A DNA stretch of 64,000 nt from Dolomedes plantarius. Lineage: Eukaryota > Arthropoda > Arachnida > Araneae > Dolomedidae. The notes beneath the pieces were generated by a model, which saw only the letters and a list, made by a program, of their open reading frames with translations, had not been told where the DNA came from and made no database searches. Below, in pieces: positions 10,750-23,974 of this stretch. The DNA lies in the NCBI GenBank assembly GCA_907164885.2, contig OU015498.1, positions 127,291,727 through 127,355,726 of the forward strand, given 5' to 3'. The stretch's first letter is position 1; each line of letters starts with the position of its first letter. The translations under genes and the position numbers were made by a program.

Positions 10750-13106
10750 TCAGTAAGTTATAAATCCACCTCTGGCAGCTATACAAGCCGAAACACTGCG
10801 TGGCGTCGAATGAATGAGGTCACCTATGACCTCCTGCGGAAGATCATGCCATAATCTGTGCAACTGGGCAGTTAATTTACCAGTATTCCAGGACGGCTGC
10901 AGTTGCCTTCCAAGCACGTCCCAGACGTGCTCTATTGGAGAGAGGTCTTGTGACCTGGCAGGCCATGGGAGTACGTCATATCTTTGAAGACATTTTGGGA
11001 GAGTCGTGCAGTATGTGGACGAGCATTGTCTTGCTGATAAATGGCACCTGGGCGACTTGATAGCATAGGCAGTGCAACTTGTCGTGGGGTACGACATATA
11101 AAAAAAAAGAAAATAGAAAAGGTGCAGAAAAACCAATTAACAAACGGAATAGTAAATGGAATAGTAAAATGGCGCCAGACGATACGAGAAGAATGTCGTG
11201 GGGATACGATATGTTAGGAGTTCAAAAAGGGCAGACAACCCAATTAAAGCGGATAGTCGGTGGTACTCTGAGAAAATTGAAATGGCACTTGATCAGACAA
11301 AGGACCGGATGAAGAAGAAGAAATTGAAAAGCAACAATTAAGAGTCGAAACAGCGAGGGGTCTAGATAGAGGGGACATCGAGATAAAAAGGGAATTGTTG
11401 GCAAAGAGAAGAGGACCCCACACATAGGAGATGTTCTGGGAAAACACGATTCCTAGAAAAACAGGAATGAGTCGAAGACGGGATTGTTCGAATATAAAAC
11501 GCCCCTCACTCTGAATGGTTAAAGAAATGATTAGGGGATGAAAAATTTAGCGAATCAAAGTGGAAGTAAAAAAAAAGGTTGAAAATGAGAGACGAATGAA
11601 AATGTAAAAGGCGGGGCATTGAGAAGATAAAAAGTAGAGAGAGTGAGAATATAAAATAATGATATAATTAATTTTGACTCTCAGACTTAGCACCCAAATA
11701 GAGAGTTGTAGCCTCGTAAGCGAGAAGTCTAAAGATAATACATGGGAGATTGCGCCCCGACTTAGCGCATCGCTGTAAGCCTGCAACCCAACGATGAGAG
11801 GAGATTAGACGAATAGTGGAGCCGAGAAAGATTGCCTGAACCCCGCAAGCTAGTGATGAGAGGAGCATAGAGGAGCGTCGGAGCCAAGATAGATTGCCAG
11901 ACCCCTGCAAGCTACCGATGAGATGATAGTAGTTGAGATACGGAACCAAGACAGAGTGCCTGACCGTCTCAAGCAAAAGATGGAGAACCGATCCGGCCAT
12001 TAAAGTCCGCCTGTTCCCACGACAGGGAGCGATTCCGATAACCGTGTTCACCAGCGAAAGTGAATCCTGAAGAAAGGTATCCCAATAGATGCACATGAAT
12101 ATGCCAGCCAATGTTCCCCTTCTGCTGTCTGCAAAAATGGAGGTAACCTTTCATTACCTATTGCCAAAACGTCGATGAAACCCCGAGGCATATAATATAG
12201 GCGGAAGTTAAGGAATAATAAATATATATTGCGTACTGATATGAAATTAATTTAAATAAATGAAATAGGGCAGTCAAATAATACCTCGATATAATGAGTA
12301 TTTCCTTAGGTTCATAATTAACAATAATATAATTGAATGTGTACTAATATTTGTATTGTGTTAATAAATTAATGTATTGTTTAGAATTCAGAGTAATGGT
12401 ATCATTGCCTACCACTATACCCAATCACGACCCACCCAATGTAATCCTACCACACAATTGCCATTAAAATCTCGTCCACGTAACTGCGTGACATCGATGT
12501 GCGTTGAAGGACGACTAGAGGTGCTCGTGTGTCCCAACAAATCGCTCCCCACACCGTCACACTTTGTCTAATCGCCGTATGCCTCTCGACAACAAATGCC
12601 GGATCGGACCGGTTGCCTGGCCGCCTCCACACGCGTATGCGCTTGTCATCAGCATTGAGACTGAATTGGAATTCATCGCTGAAGATCACACACCTCCATT
12701 CGGTCACACTCCAGCTTGCCCAAGGTCGGCAAAAATCCAATCGACACTGTCTATGATGTGGGGTCAGTAGTAAGCGTCTTAATGGACGTCGGCTCCTTAA
12801 ACCTGCGTCAGTCAGTCATCTCCGAATGTTTCCCTTGATACCACTGGATGTCTAGAATGTGGTAAACGGCTTCGAGCCGATTGTTGGTTCGGACGTGGCC
12901 GCTCTTATGATTGCGCGATCCTAGCGAACATTTGTGTTCCTGGGATGCCCTGATCCTCCGCGTCGGTAGACTATCCCTTTGGTGATCCATTGTTGCCAAC
13001 ACCGAGTAACTACCATATCGCTCCGACCGAGGTGGTGGCCGATACACCTGTTCGACCAACCTGCTTTTCTGGGGCCTACTTTACGCCCCCTCTCAAAGTC
13101 CGACAA
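10750..13106 (-). pseudogene. Tc1 transposase, interrupted and frameshifted
   Basis: N-terminal helix-turn-helix: MSDFERGRKVGPRKAGWSNR at 12808-13106. The core follows at 12455-12740 with FSDEFQFSLN (first D) and VTVWGAICWD, and stops at RSYVDEILMAI. Beyond the inserted LTR, at 11079 downward, the gene resumes in frame with ALPMLSSRPGAIYQQDNARP (second D), then shifts frame near 10985 to RSQDLSPIEHVWD (E) and ends CIAARGGFITY at 10750. At least two frameshifts in addition to the LTR make it inactive. Confidence 0.88.
11080..12454. mobile_element. Candidate solo LTR inside Tc1
   Basis: The inserted DNA starts TGTCGTGGGG and ends TACCACA, so it has TG...CA ends, and is flanked by CAACT (11075-11079) and CAATT (12455-12459), a 5-bp target duplication with one change. 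Taking it out with one target copy restores the Tc1 frame across the gap. It has no coding region. It contains about three degenerate 60-bp tandem units (11690-11990; each with GCAAGCTA, CGATGAGA and AGATTGCC) and a repeated GTCGTGGGG block at 11081 and 11193. The LTR family is unknown; BEL or Gypsy are both possible. Confidence 0.6.
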
Positions 13107-13374
13107 TTGTTCGTACTGTCACCAGTTACGTCTCAAGGGCATATCTAGTCACAATACCGCCCTTCCAAGTCGGAAGAATAACCCTTTGGCACGAGCAATC
13201 ATGCTTTTAAACTCTCCCAGCTGCGCTTCTCATATGCGCATAGCACGCTTACTCTTGTCTGATTGGCGTCGAAATTTTAATCATTTGCATATCTCTTACC
13301 AGACTACATTCCTACCAAGTTTCGTGATACTAACTCGATTTCTTCTTTGTGCTTATACTTTTTTGTGACGGAGT

Positions 13375-15007
<1,633 letters not shown>

Positions 15008-15198
15008 TAGGATTACGTTCCTCAATAACGGTCCTTCGGAGAGAAAAATATTGTCCTGCGTCGCGAGTTATAATTTTTGGCAGCGCGCCAAACCCAGTAG
15101 CAGTAAACAACTAAACAGAAAAGTATGAAAATTATAATTCGCGACACTTGACATTTTTTTTTCTCTCCGAAGAACCGTTACCGAGGAACGTAATCCTA
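15008..15198. repeat. Foldback inverted repeat, ~70-bp arms
   Basis: The left arm (15008-15078) begins TAGGATTACGTTCCTC, and the right arm ends with its complement at 15198. The arms share CTTCGGAGAGAAAAA, TGTCGCGA and TTATAATTTT blocks with a few mismatches and small gaps. The loop is about 50 bp. It encloses no gene. It may be a foldback element or a hairpin RNA source. Confidence 0.8.
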
Positions 15199-15292
15199 GT
15201 TAAAATTTATTCTCTTAATGCCTTTATCTGATTGCAAAACTAAAATAGCAGGCCGAAATATGTCTCTCCCTTTACTCAGGAAGAAGGCTTAA

Positions 15293-15705
15293 GGCTGATT
15301 GTTATGTACTAACCCTATCGGATTCGGTCACCTCAATGTCAACCTCTGGAGAAAATATGTCTATTATTTACAGCAACACAAATGCTGATAATACAATAAA
15401 AAATGGTATTTTCAGGTAGCTTGAACTTTTCTGCACCTTGCAACAAGTTTTAATTTATAAATTTAGTCTACCAAAGGAATTTAGGAGCGTTTAAAACACA
15501 CTAGACCAGATTTTCCCCCGAATAACTTAAATTATTATTTGCATTTAAAAAAAACGAAGAATGTCCCAAGGTCTAAAATTTCTTTCTCTATTACGGAGTA
15601 CAATTTAAAAAAATCTTTCAATCCCACTCGGCAATCCTTGGACACATTTTCTCCATAGGTTAACATTGATGTGAGAGAATCCAATAGGTTTAGTACAGCG
15701 CAGCC
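15293..15705. mobile_element. TTAA-type MITE (copy B), intact
   Basis: A 413-bp unit flanked by TTAA on both sides (15289-15292 and 15706-15709), with inverted ends GGCTGATTGTTATGTACTAA and the complement of GGCTGCGCTGTACTAAACC. It lacks coding capacity. It aligns with both halves of the interrupted copy at 209-1598. Confidence 0.8.
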
Positions 15706-15709
15706 TTAA

Positions 15710-17033
15710 ATTACACTCTCTCATGGTCGATTGGTAAGAAAAAAATGTTTATAACTGTATGACTATGGTCTTTATCGTTACGGAATGTTATAAGAATAAT
15801 CAATGTTGCATTTGCAAAATAAAATACAGACTTTATGCAAATGAATCCATCGCTTTCTGAACGGATGTGAATGTTAATGGGTATTCTAATAGAGTAAATT
15901 GTAAGCCGATACTGCTAGTACTTTATTCATGCAATCTGGCAACAGTTTGTTTTTATATACACATTTTGTTATTTGTGTTTGGCAACGGTTTTGCTTGTTG
16001 TTCTTAAGATTTGATTTAAAAACTGCGTTAGTTGTGTTTAGCAAAAATGTTTATTTATTTAGTTATTTATTTATTACAAATGAGCAGAACATTGGCTATG
16101 ATGCCACTAGTTCTCAGTTAAAGGGCGAGACTGCTGGTCATGTTGATTGATTTTACTAAACACATTACGATAAATTATCCACGAACATTCCTGACTTTTT
16201 ATTTCTTTGATTACAAAATTTTAAAAGAATAAATAATATGAAAAAATTATTAATAATTATTATTTGTTATAACATAAATGGTTTAATTATCTCTTCATTT
16301 TACTATTTAACCAATATTGTGATAGAGAATTTATTTTTTTTTCGCCTCAATTTTCAAAAGTATATTTAAAAAAAAAAGAACAATATGAAAAAAAAATAAT
16401 ACCTAAGTTATTATAACTCATTTTAAGAACAAAAACAATTTTTGAATAATCTTAACTAGTTAGGCAAACTTGGTAACAAATTTTTCAATGAACTCTGAAA
16501 GCAACTTGAAAAAAAACAATATAAAAATTGAAAAAGAAAAGATATAAGTTTCGAGATTACAGACAATCTTACGACTTTAAATACATAAGTATAGTTTTAG
16601 AAAAGAGGGCAAAATTTAGATAAGATGAAAAACATGTTTTTCAAAACAGCGACAATTTAAAATCTATTTAATTACTTATTCGCTATGAGTTTCCCACCCT
16701 CAGTATTTCTCATTGTATTCAAATATTTTGGAAGGCGGAACATCTGCTGATGCAATAATTAGCATATCGCACAAATAAATAGTCCGGTTTAATGCTATGG
16801 TCAGCGTCACGTAGTTTATCAGCAAATTGCGCTTTATAAAATCCAATTGGAAAAAATTCTCAAAGATTCAAATTTATATTTTCCGTATAAGGTCGATTAA
16901 ATTTAAAAATTGCATCCGATATGACAGGAGGGTGGTGTCTTAAAGATTGCCAACTAACAGAAAAGGGAAAAAAAATGAAGTAAATTACATAATGACATTA
17001 CGCCTAATTTTTCAGGTCAATATTAAATGAAAA
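15710..17033. other. AT-rich unassigned interval
   Basis: Very AT-rich with many A and T runs. No gene, RNA or named repeat is visible. Confidence 0.5.
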
Positions 17034-17879
17034 TACAGTAACCATCGCTTATAGTGAGAAGTGGTTATAATAATCAACCGCTTATAAGAATCAATATCGC
17101 AAAAACAAAAACAAATGTATTATTTCTATGTTAAAATTTTCGCTTTAAAGAATCAATCCACCGGTTTTGAGAATCAACTTACAGTCTTCGTTTCTTTCAT
17201 TTTTCAAAATAAGGCCACTTAAAGGAAGTTCTTTCTTTACTTTTTGAAAAGAAAGACTGATAAGACATTGATATGGAATACAGTCGTAAAATGCATCCTT
17301 TTCTTTGTTAGAAATCACATCATAGTTTCCCCGTAAACGCTTTAGCCGAACCCTGTCCTATTAGCTTGTCCCAGGGGTATCTCCTCCTTTTCAGGTCAGA
17401 GTTCCCTTTTTTCCAGTGACAAACAAAGACAGGGACTCCCCCACTTCTGGTTGTGGCTCTCTTGACCTTGCAACACATAAATTTTTCGGCGACATTTTTA
17501 CGTGTTACGGCGATATTTTTACGATAGTGTCCACGTCCACTATCACCTAGGCCAGTGGTCGGCAAACCGTGGCTCTCGAGCCACACTCAAGGGGCTCTTT
17601 GGCCCCTTGAGTGTGGCTCTTCCACAAAATACCACGTGCGGGCGCGCACGTACTGTGAGATTGAAACTTCGTGATGACTGGTTTTCTTATTTCTATTTTT
17701 ACATACTTAGTTGGTGTTTATGTGTCTTTATCTTTAGGCGAGTGCTCTGAAGCGACTTAATGAGAAAACATTTCTAGAAAGATTAATTGTCAACGCGTAT
17801 CGTCAAGTCGTATCTTTGCATCGCGTTTTACAATGTATTACTTCCGAGAGCGTGTCCCCATAGAAAACACTAGACTAGT

Positions 17880-18253
17880 CAAAATGATCTTCGAATATAA
17901 CCAACCAGCAAGACGAAGATCTTAAATTAGTTTCAGCTTTATCAATAGCAGTTGATGAGTCTTGTGACATAAATGATACAGCGCTAGTTTCACTTTTTGT
18001 ACGATTTATTTCATCTACAGGTCCTAAATAAGAGCATTTAGGATTATTGCCACTCAAAGGTCAAACACGTGGAGAGGATATAGCAAATGCTGTAATTGAG
18101 TGCATTGAGAAACATCATATTCTACTCGACAAAATTGTCTCAATTTCAACAGATGGAGCGAAAAGTATGACCGTCGTAAGAAACGGGTTTGTTGCTATTT
18201 TGAGAGAAATTCATCTAGACGCGCTTTGTACGCAGACATTTAATAAACTAGCA
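17880..18253 (+). pseudogene. hAT transposase, central fragment
   Basis: The frame from 18047 reads LPLKGQTRGEDIANAVIECI then HHILLDKIVSISTDGAKSMT and VRNGFVAIL. This is the RNase H-like region around the second catalytic Asp (STDGAKSM) of the hAT group that vertebrates domesticated as GTF2IRD2 and ZBED5. Upstream, in another frame, lies a block with ADSCDINDTA-like acidic sequence around 17940. The gene is cut off at 18253 by the inner hAT element, and its C-terminal half is not seen after it. Confidence 0.82.
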
Positions 18254-19200
18254 CAGGGATTGCGAACCTGTGGACCCGCGGGTCACATAGTAACACGCGA
18301 GACGATCACATTGTTTTAACAACCATTTAACTTTTAAAATTTTGATTTTCATTCGTCGGACTGAGAGATCTATAATCTAATTTGTACTAGAAATAATTTG
18401 TAAAAAATAATTGTTTGAAATTATTTTTTTCCTCTTTTTGACAAACATAAGTCTTAAAACACTCTTCTTCAGTACTAGCGAATGCAAAAGAAATATTTGA
18501 CGAAAGATTCTCTCAATTTTGTAAAAAGGAGAAAAGTTAAATTATCCTCTTTCGATTGGCTTCAAATTTATAACTTAGAAACGGAAATGGTTGAATTTCA
18601 CAACAGTGTTATACGGAGGAATAAATTTGCAAAACTAAACGTAAACTTAGAAAAAAAATTACACGATCTGGAAAATTGTGAGGAATATATTTTAACAACA
18701 AGCACCGAAAATATTATTTTAACTGAATGGAACTCGTTGCCTAATTCGCTAATGTCGATGAAAAACTTAACAAGAGCTCCTTTGACAATGTTTGGATCAA
18801 CCTACGTTTCCGAGCAGTTGTTTTCGACAATGAATTTTATTAAAAGTAAGAATAGAAATCGCCTCGGCATCGACTTGTCCGCTGCGTGTGTACGATTAAA
18901 AGTTACAAATATCGAACCACGCATAAATAAATTACCGTCCGAAAGACAACAACAAGTGTCACATTAAGTTCGATAAATTTTGTACTTATTTTCTTGATAG
19001 TTTTCTGATATTGATAGTTTTAAACAAATCACAATATAAAGTGAAATATGTTTTTGTTTTAAATATATATCGTATATTTTTTTTAATTTCCGAAGGTCTT
19101 CCAAAGACCGAAAAAAAATTTTTCAAGTGTCACGCGGTTTTAATTTCTACTGTTTCAAGACATTTTTTGACACGCGTTAGAAAACGGTTCGCCATCCCTG
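18254..19200 (+). mobile_element. Second hAT element nested in the first
   Basis: Inverted ends CAGGGATTGCGAACC (18254) and GGTTCGCCATCCCTG (19200). The flanks AACTAGCA (18246-18253) and AAATAGGA (19201-19208) agree at 6 of 8 bases, as a decayed 8-bp target duplication would. Length is 947 bp, so this is an internally deleted copy that keeps only the transposase C-terminus. Confidence 0.75.
18482..18967 (+). pseudogene. hAT transposase, C-terminal dimerisation part
   Basis: 161 codons ending in the hAT C-terminal dimerisation signature: LTMFGSTYVSEQLFSTMNFI then KSKNRNRL and LRVAC-type ACVRLKVTN. Upstream residues (KVKLSSFDWLQIYNLETE) are helical and fit the insertion domain. The catalytic region is missing, consistent with an internal deletion. 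The last codons are at 18961-18966. Confidence 0.82.
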
Positions 19201-19393
19201 AAATAGGAGATGCGAGGCCATTGTTCATATTAGTGTTTGTCTGTCATTATGATTTAATTTTATGGATACTTTACAATTTAATTTTATCAATAAATAATAT
19301 CGATATTAAGTATGATATCAAGTTTTATTCAACATACCTATAGTTTAACTAAGACATAAAACTTTAAGTACAGTTTATTAAGTTAATTTTAGG

Positions 19394-19590
19394 GAGCGCT
19401 ATGGAGTGAAAGAAAATGTAGTGTCGAGGATTGAGAAAGGTATGTTGAGATGGTTTGGACATACAGAGAGGAGTGGAGATAGACGAAATAAGTATACATA
19501 ACGAGTGTGGGTGGAAGAGTTGGAAGGACCTCAATGAACGTACCTCATTCAGATAGAGGACGTTTTTAACAAAAGCCAGCTTTGGAGTAT
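19394..19590 (+). mobile_element. LINE fragment (RTE/Jockey-type C-terminus)
   Basis: The frame reads YGVKENVVSRIEKGMLRWFG then HTERSGDRRNKY and, after a stop, RVWVEELEGP. The pattern MLRWFGHxER is the usual end of reverse transcriptases of non-LTR elements in arthropods. Only about 60 codons remain. No target duplication was identified. Confidence 0.75.
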
Positions 19591-19892
19591 CCTAATTAAA
19601 TAAATAACAATTAACCTACCTATATAGTTTGAGTGTAAAAAAATTTGGCTCTCAAAAGAAATTTCAATCGTTGTACTGTTGACATTTGATTCTATTGACT
19701 AATGAGTTTGCCGACCACTGACCTAGGAGATCGTGACATTAGTAGATTCAGTACGTTATCAAACTGTGAAACGTAAGGTTTAAGGTGAATGTTCGTCTGA
19801 TACTGTAATGAGCATTCGTCGCCAGTGTTCACTTTAGTTTTCTAACAAAATTGTCGATTAGTGTTATAACTTTTTAATAATCGAATTCAAAA

Positions 19893-21131
19893 ATGATAAA
19901 AACAAGAAAAATTCTTAGTTTTTCTGTAAAACAGAACTCTTTTTGTAAAAAAAATTAGGGGAAAACAATTTTCGTGCTACGGAAGGTTAGCTTACCCGAT
20001 GGAAAGAGAAAATCAATATTGTTTTTAAAAAAAATTACAGTGAAAAGCAAAATGCGAATACGGAATCAGCTCAAAACTGGCTCTGTGATTGCTGGTCTGC
20101 AATAATGAAAAACTACGTCCCACACTAAATTTTTATTACAGATGATACTGGGCTTTATTTTAGAGCGATGCCTGATCGAATGATATTTAAAACAGATTTA
20201 TCTTCTGTTGGTAAAAAACAGAAGAACGCGTTACAGTTCTTTTGACGACAAATATGACTGGGAGCGTAAATAAAACACCATCGGTTGCAGACAAGAGTAA
20301 ATTTCCTCGATGCTTTACGAAATTTAAAACTTTTCCCGTGTCTTACGAAAATTCAAAAAAATACTTGGATATGTAGCAGGATCTTCACTAACTTCCTTCT
20401 GAAGTGGGATCAGATGCTAACTGGGAAAGAAAAAAATTGTTTGATTTTGGACAACTGTCCGGATCATACAGTTGTAAAGCTCAGAAATATAGAGATTTGT
20501 TTTTTTGCCACCGAATACCACATCAGTAATACAACCCCTTGATCAAGGAATCCTAAAAACTTTTAAATAGCTATAGCTCTCTGACTTGCAACAAAGAATT
20601 GTTGACGCAATCGATGAAGGAAGAGAACCTGCATCAGAAATATACTAAGTAAAAAAATCACTTTGCTTGATGATATACATATGATTACAAGTGCCTGGAA
20701 AAGAGTTTCAAATCACTGTATTGTTAATTGCTTCCGTAAAGCAGAATTTTTTTGTGAGACTGATGACGCATTAAGTCAAGAAGAAACTGATTCTGTTGAG
20801 AAATCACTCTGTGAGTGGGTTGGAATCAACGAAAACCTACAAATTTCGGAAGAAAAGGCAGAAGATAAAATCGCTAAAGAAATTTAAAAAAACTGTCAAT
20901 CAAGCTGGGGACAAGGATGAAATGAATGATGTATTCCCAGAAACACCACCACCAGCAAAAGAATCCAGAGAAGCACTGAGTATTCTTAGAAAGACTATTG
21001 AATATAGAGGAGTTTCTGAAGACATTTACAGGACTTTTCATGATATTGAAAGAGGTGTAAACAGCCTCCTGAAAAATTCATTACGTCAAACAACCATCGA
21101 GAACTTTTTCTTGCACCCTTCCTGTATTTGA
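19893..21131 (+). pseudogene. pogo-type transposase (DDD), frameshifted
   Basis: The coding remains start MIKTRKILSFSVKQ at 19893. The three catalytic motifs are still visible in different frames: FITDDTGLYFRAMPDR near 20134 (first D), LILDNCPDHT near 20445 (second D) and PPNTTSVIQPLDQGILKTF near 20510 (third D). The C-terminal parts 20663-20887 and 20796-21131 are acidic and overlap in different frames, ending RQTTIENFFLHPS, a DFF-like tail. Several frameshifts make it inactive. The hAT nest lies upstream of the gene and not in it. Confidence 0.88.
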
Positions 21132-21429
21132 AATTTTAAAACCGTTTAGCAGGTATGTTGTAACAAATGTAATATTTTTTCTTCTCTTACTATAATCATG
21201 TGTATCTACTTATAGGTCTAGAAATTTTGTACTTTTTAAAGTGATAAAAAATAATTTTAATAAAAGATAGTTAACGTAAATTAAAGAATATTTAATGGTT
21301 ATATGTATATGTGCGTGCATGTATGTGCGTGTGTGTCCAAAACCAAAATTTCGGCTATAAGAATCAACTGCTTATAAGAATCAAAAACAGTAACAACAAA
21401 CGTAATTCTTATAAGCGGAAATCACTGTA

Positions 21430-22364
21430 TACCTATTTATTTCAAAATTATAATCCATCCACGTCTACATTTCGAGCATAAAAATTAAATTTTCCCGTTT
21501 AGTTACTAACACAACTTCGTTTGACGCTCTATAAATATACATCTGGTTTATCCTAATCATTTAGAGAAACATATCTTATTTCTCAAATAACAGAACTAAG
21601 ACACCGTAACGGCTGCAAGACGACAGCAAAATTCCATTTACGGCCAGTTCGAGAAGTTAGGCAGAACACAATTTTTTAAAGCAACAATTTAATAAATACT
21701 TGAAACATCAACGTTTCTACATTTCCAGATACCAAACATTTCACTTACCGCCATGTCCCAAGAAGACGGTGTTCACTACCCAAACGATCGTCTAACTCTG
21801 CATACGTGAAGCAGCCCTCTGCCTTTTTATTGCAGGTGAATGAGTCATTGCAAGCATACCGGAGCCTCGATCCCCTTCGGATTGGTCATCCATACGTTAG
21901 AACACTCCAAATAAGGCAGGATATTTCTTCCCCGACTTATCAGCAATTTTTCTGCAAGAGTTTGCAGAGAAGTACCATCAAGGGAATTGCGGATTTTGTG
22001 TGACCGCTTCAAAAATGTCTGTTCGATGCAAGACGTCATTGCAACACTTGAAATAAATTATTTTCTTAGCGTGTGTTGTTCAGTTTTTTGCGAAAAACTG
22101 TGACAGGGTATGACCAAAAGATTGCAGCGTATCACAAAATCAGGTTATTTAAAAAGAATATTTTTTGCAATAATTTTCTTCCCGGAGCATCGCAATTATT
22201 TTTGAAGATAAATACACTGTTGCACAATGATTTCAACACATTTCATGCATCTCTATGTATGGCATCTATATTTATACACACTCAGTTTCATTGTCGCATG
22301 CAAAATTTTGTGAATATTAAAAGGAAAAAATAAAAGAGAAAACATAACGAGAATGCTTAAGTAT
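21430..22364. other. Unassigned interval
   Basis: No gene is recognised. An open frame on the minus strand (21845-22039; …SLDGTSLQTLAEKLL…) lacks a convincing family match. Confidence 0.4.
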
Positions 22365-22368
22365 TTAA

Positions 22369-23114
22369 AGGAGCATAGAATCTTGAAGTTCGACGAAATG
22401 ACTATAAATAAGATCTAATTCTAACCACAAAATCTCAAATAATATTAGAAAAAGAAATTATCTTTATTTATACATATAAAGTACATATATTTAAATACGT
22501 CATACATAAAAATGGAAATTATAAAACTATAAATAATTTTCAAATTAGCAGTTTATAATTTTATATGATTAACTGGTGATTAAAAATCATAAATTACTGT
22601 GCGCATCATAAAATTGAAATATATATGCTTACAGAAAATAATTAATGGTCAGAATACACTTGGAATATATTTACCTGTCATGTAAAACCAAATAAATTGT
22701 AATAAATTTTATTTAAATTAGAAATTGAGCATAAAATTGGAAAACTAAAAAAATTGTCCCAATTATTTGCATAATTTTCCCACATAAGAAAAGCATTCCA
22801 GAATTGCACATTTTTCTGATTTTGAAGTGTAGAGTACCATGAAGTGCAGTTTTATTAGTTTCCTATTGTTAGTTTAAAAGTAATGCATCACACAATTTCG
22901 AAATTAGTAGTTATTACTATAAAATTCTACACTGCTAATTTAAAAATTATTTATAGATTTATGATTTCCATTTTTATATAGGACATATTTAAAGATATGT
23001 ACTTTACATGAATAAAGAAAGAAAATTTCTTTTTCTAATATTAGTTGAGTTTTGGGGGTTAGAATTAGACCATATTTATAGTCATTTTGCTGAGCTTCAA
23101 GGTCCTGTGCCCCC
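22369..23114. mobile_element. TTAA MITE with ~185-bp inverted repeats (Kolobok/T2-like)
   Basis: TTAA flanks both ends (22365-22368, 23115-23118). The ends are AGGAGCATAGAATCTTGAAG and the complement of GGGGGCACAGGACCTTGAAG. The inverted arms extend to about 22550 and 22940 and share ATGACTATAAATA, TAATATTAGAAAAAGAAA and ATTTATAG blocks. The left boundary TTAAAGGAG fits the TTAAAGGRR pattern known for T2 MITEs of the Kolobok superfamily in Xenopus. No coding sequence. Confidence 0.8.
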
Positions 23115-23118
23115 TTAA

Positions 23119-23656
23119 AGAATTTATGTTTTACTTGGTTTATTTGAAAATTATTCTTATAATTATTTGACTTCCTCATTAAAAAATCTTGGCATACTAT
23201 ATACATAAAAGACTAACAACATATGTACACGCGTTATTTTGCAACAAATTCTTTATTTATATCGTGTCCTTTCTATCCAATACAATTGAATAAATCATCT
23301 AAAAACAAATAATTTTAGAATGAAATAGAGTATTATTTTTTTTAAAACTATAAGCGATCCTCTTAATTTTCAAATCTAAAAATTCAGATGAAAAGATAGT
23401 TCAAAATATCGTATTATTGAAATTTACCTACGGATTAATGTATTAAAGTGGTCTTTATAACATTAAATTCTTCGTAAGTACGTATAAGCAATCCTCTCAA
23501 ATTTTGGGTGTCGTTATTAGAGTACTTATTTATTAGAACCTAACGATTAAAATTCTTTGCATGCTAATGTTCAAGAGAAGAAAAAAAGCTTGAACAGCTT
23601 GCTCCATCTCTAAAATTTTGGTAGATGGTAAATAAGGACAAAACATTCAAAGGTAA
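23119..23656. other. Unassigned, AT-rich
   Basis: No gene or named repeat is visible. Confidence 0.5.
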
Positions 23657-23878
23657 TTACATTCGTTTTGAAAATACAGAGTAGTTTTCTACAATTTGTT
23701 TTCTTTCAGCACTATGCTTTGACAAAAGCAAATAAACTTTAGGTTTAAACATATTTTCTAACTTCAAATCTTTATGAGGGATTTTACTAACAGTGCCAAA
23801 AGACGTACCTAGTTTCCATGCAATGGATGTTTGAGTCGGCGGATTTTCTTTCAGGATCAGAAACTTCACTTTCTTCAT
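23657..23878 (-). pseudogene. Tc1/mariner-superfamily transposase, N-terminal scrap
   Basis: The frame reads VKFLILKENPPTQTSIAWKL then GTSFGTVSKIPHKDLKLENM and HSAERKQIVENY. It aligns by eye with the DNA-binding part of the DD41D transposase at 9147-10242 (LKENPPSQRTVAKSLKCS … HIAERRTRCRILYEK). It is a relative, not a copy. No catalytic region and no ends were found. Confidence 0.65.
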
Positions 23879-23974
23879 TTACCTGCGTTCGAACAGTCTT
23901 AGGGTGGGGTTTCGTGGTCATGTTTTAATTTTTACTTTCAGGTTCACGTTTATTTTCCCTTTCAAATTTAACAA

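Larger units (their letters stand above)
17553..19720 (+). mobile_element. hAT transposon (GTF2IRD2/ZBED-like type)
   Basis: Inverted ends CAGTGGTCGGCAAAC (17553) and GTTTGCCGACCACTG (19720). The 8-bp target duplication is ACCTAGGC at 17545-17552 against ACCTAGGA at 19721-19728, 7 of 8. A transposase part lies at 17880-18253. A second hAT and a LINE scrap are inserted or appended inside. Confidence 0.9.
17036..21427 (+). mobile_element. pogo-type transposon holding nested hAT elements
   Basis: The ends are CAGTAACCATCGCTTATAGT (from 17036) and the complement of CAGTGATTTCCGCTTATAAG (to 21427), both flanked by TA (17034-17035, 21428-21429). Subterminal GCTTATAAGAATCAA repeats lie at both ends. 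The transposase is at 19893-21131. A hAT element (17553-19720) fills the 5' part. Between 17160 and 17552 there is pogo-internal or unknown sequence with no gene. Confidence 0.88.

Noticed and set aside
21845..22039. Possible host exon on the minus strand with leucine-rich look
   Set aside because: An acceptor-like TTTATTTCAAG exists but no donor fits and the residue pattern does not match a leucine-rich repeat or its C-terminal cap.
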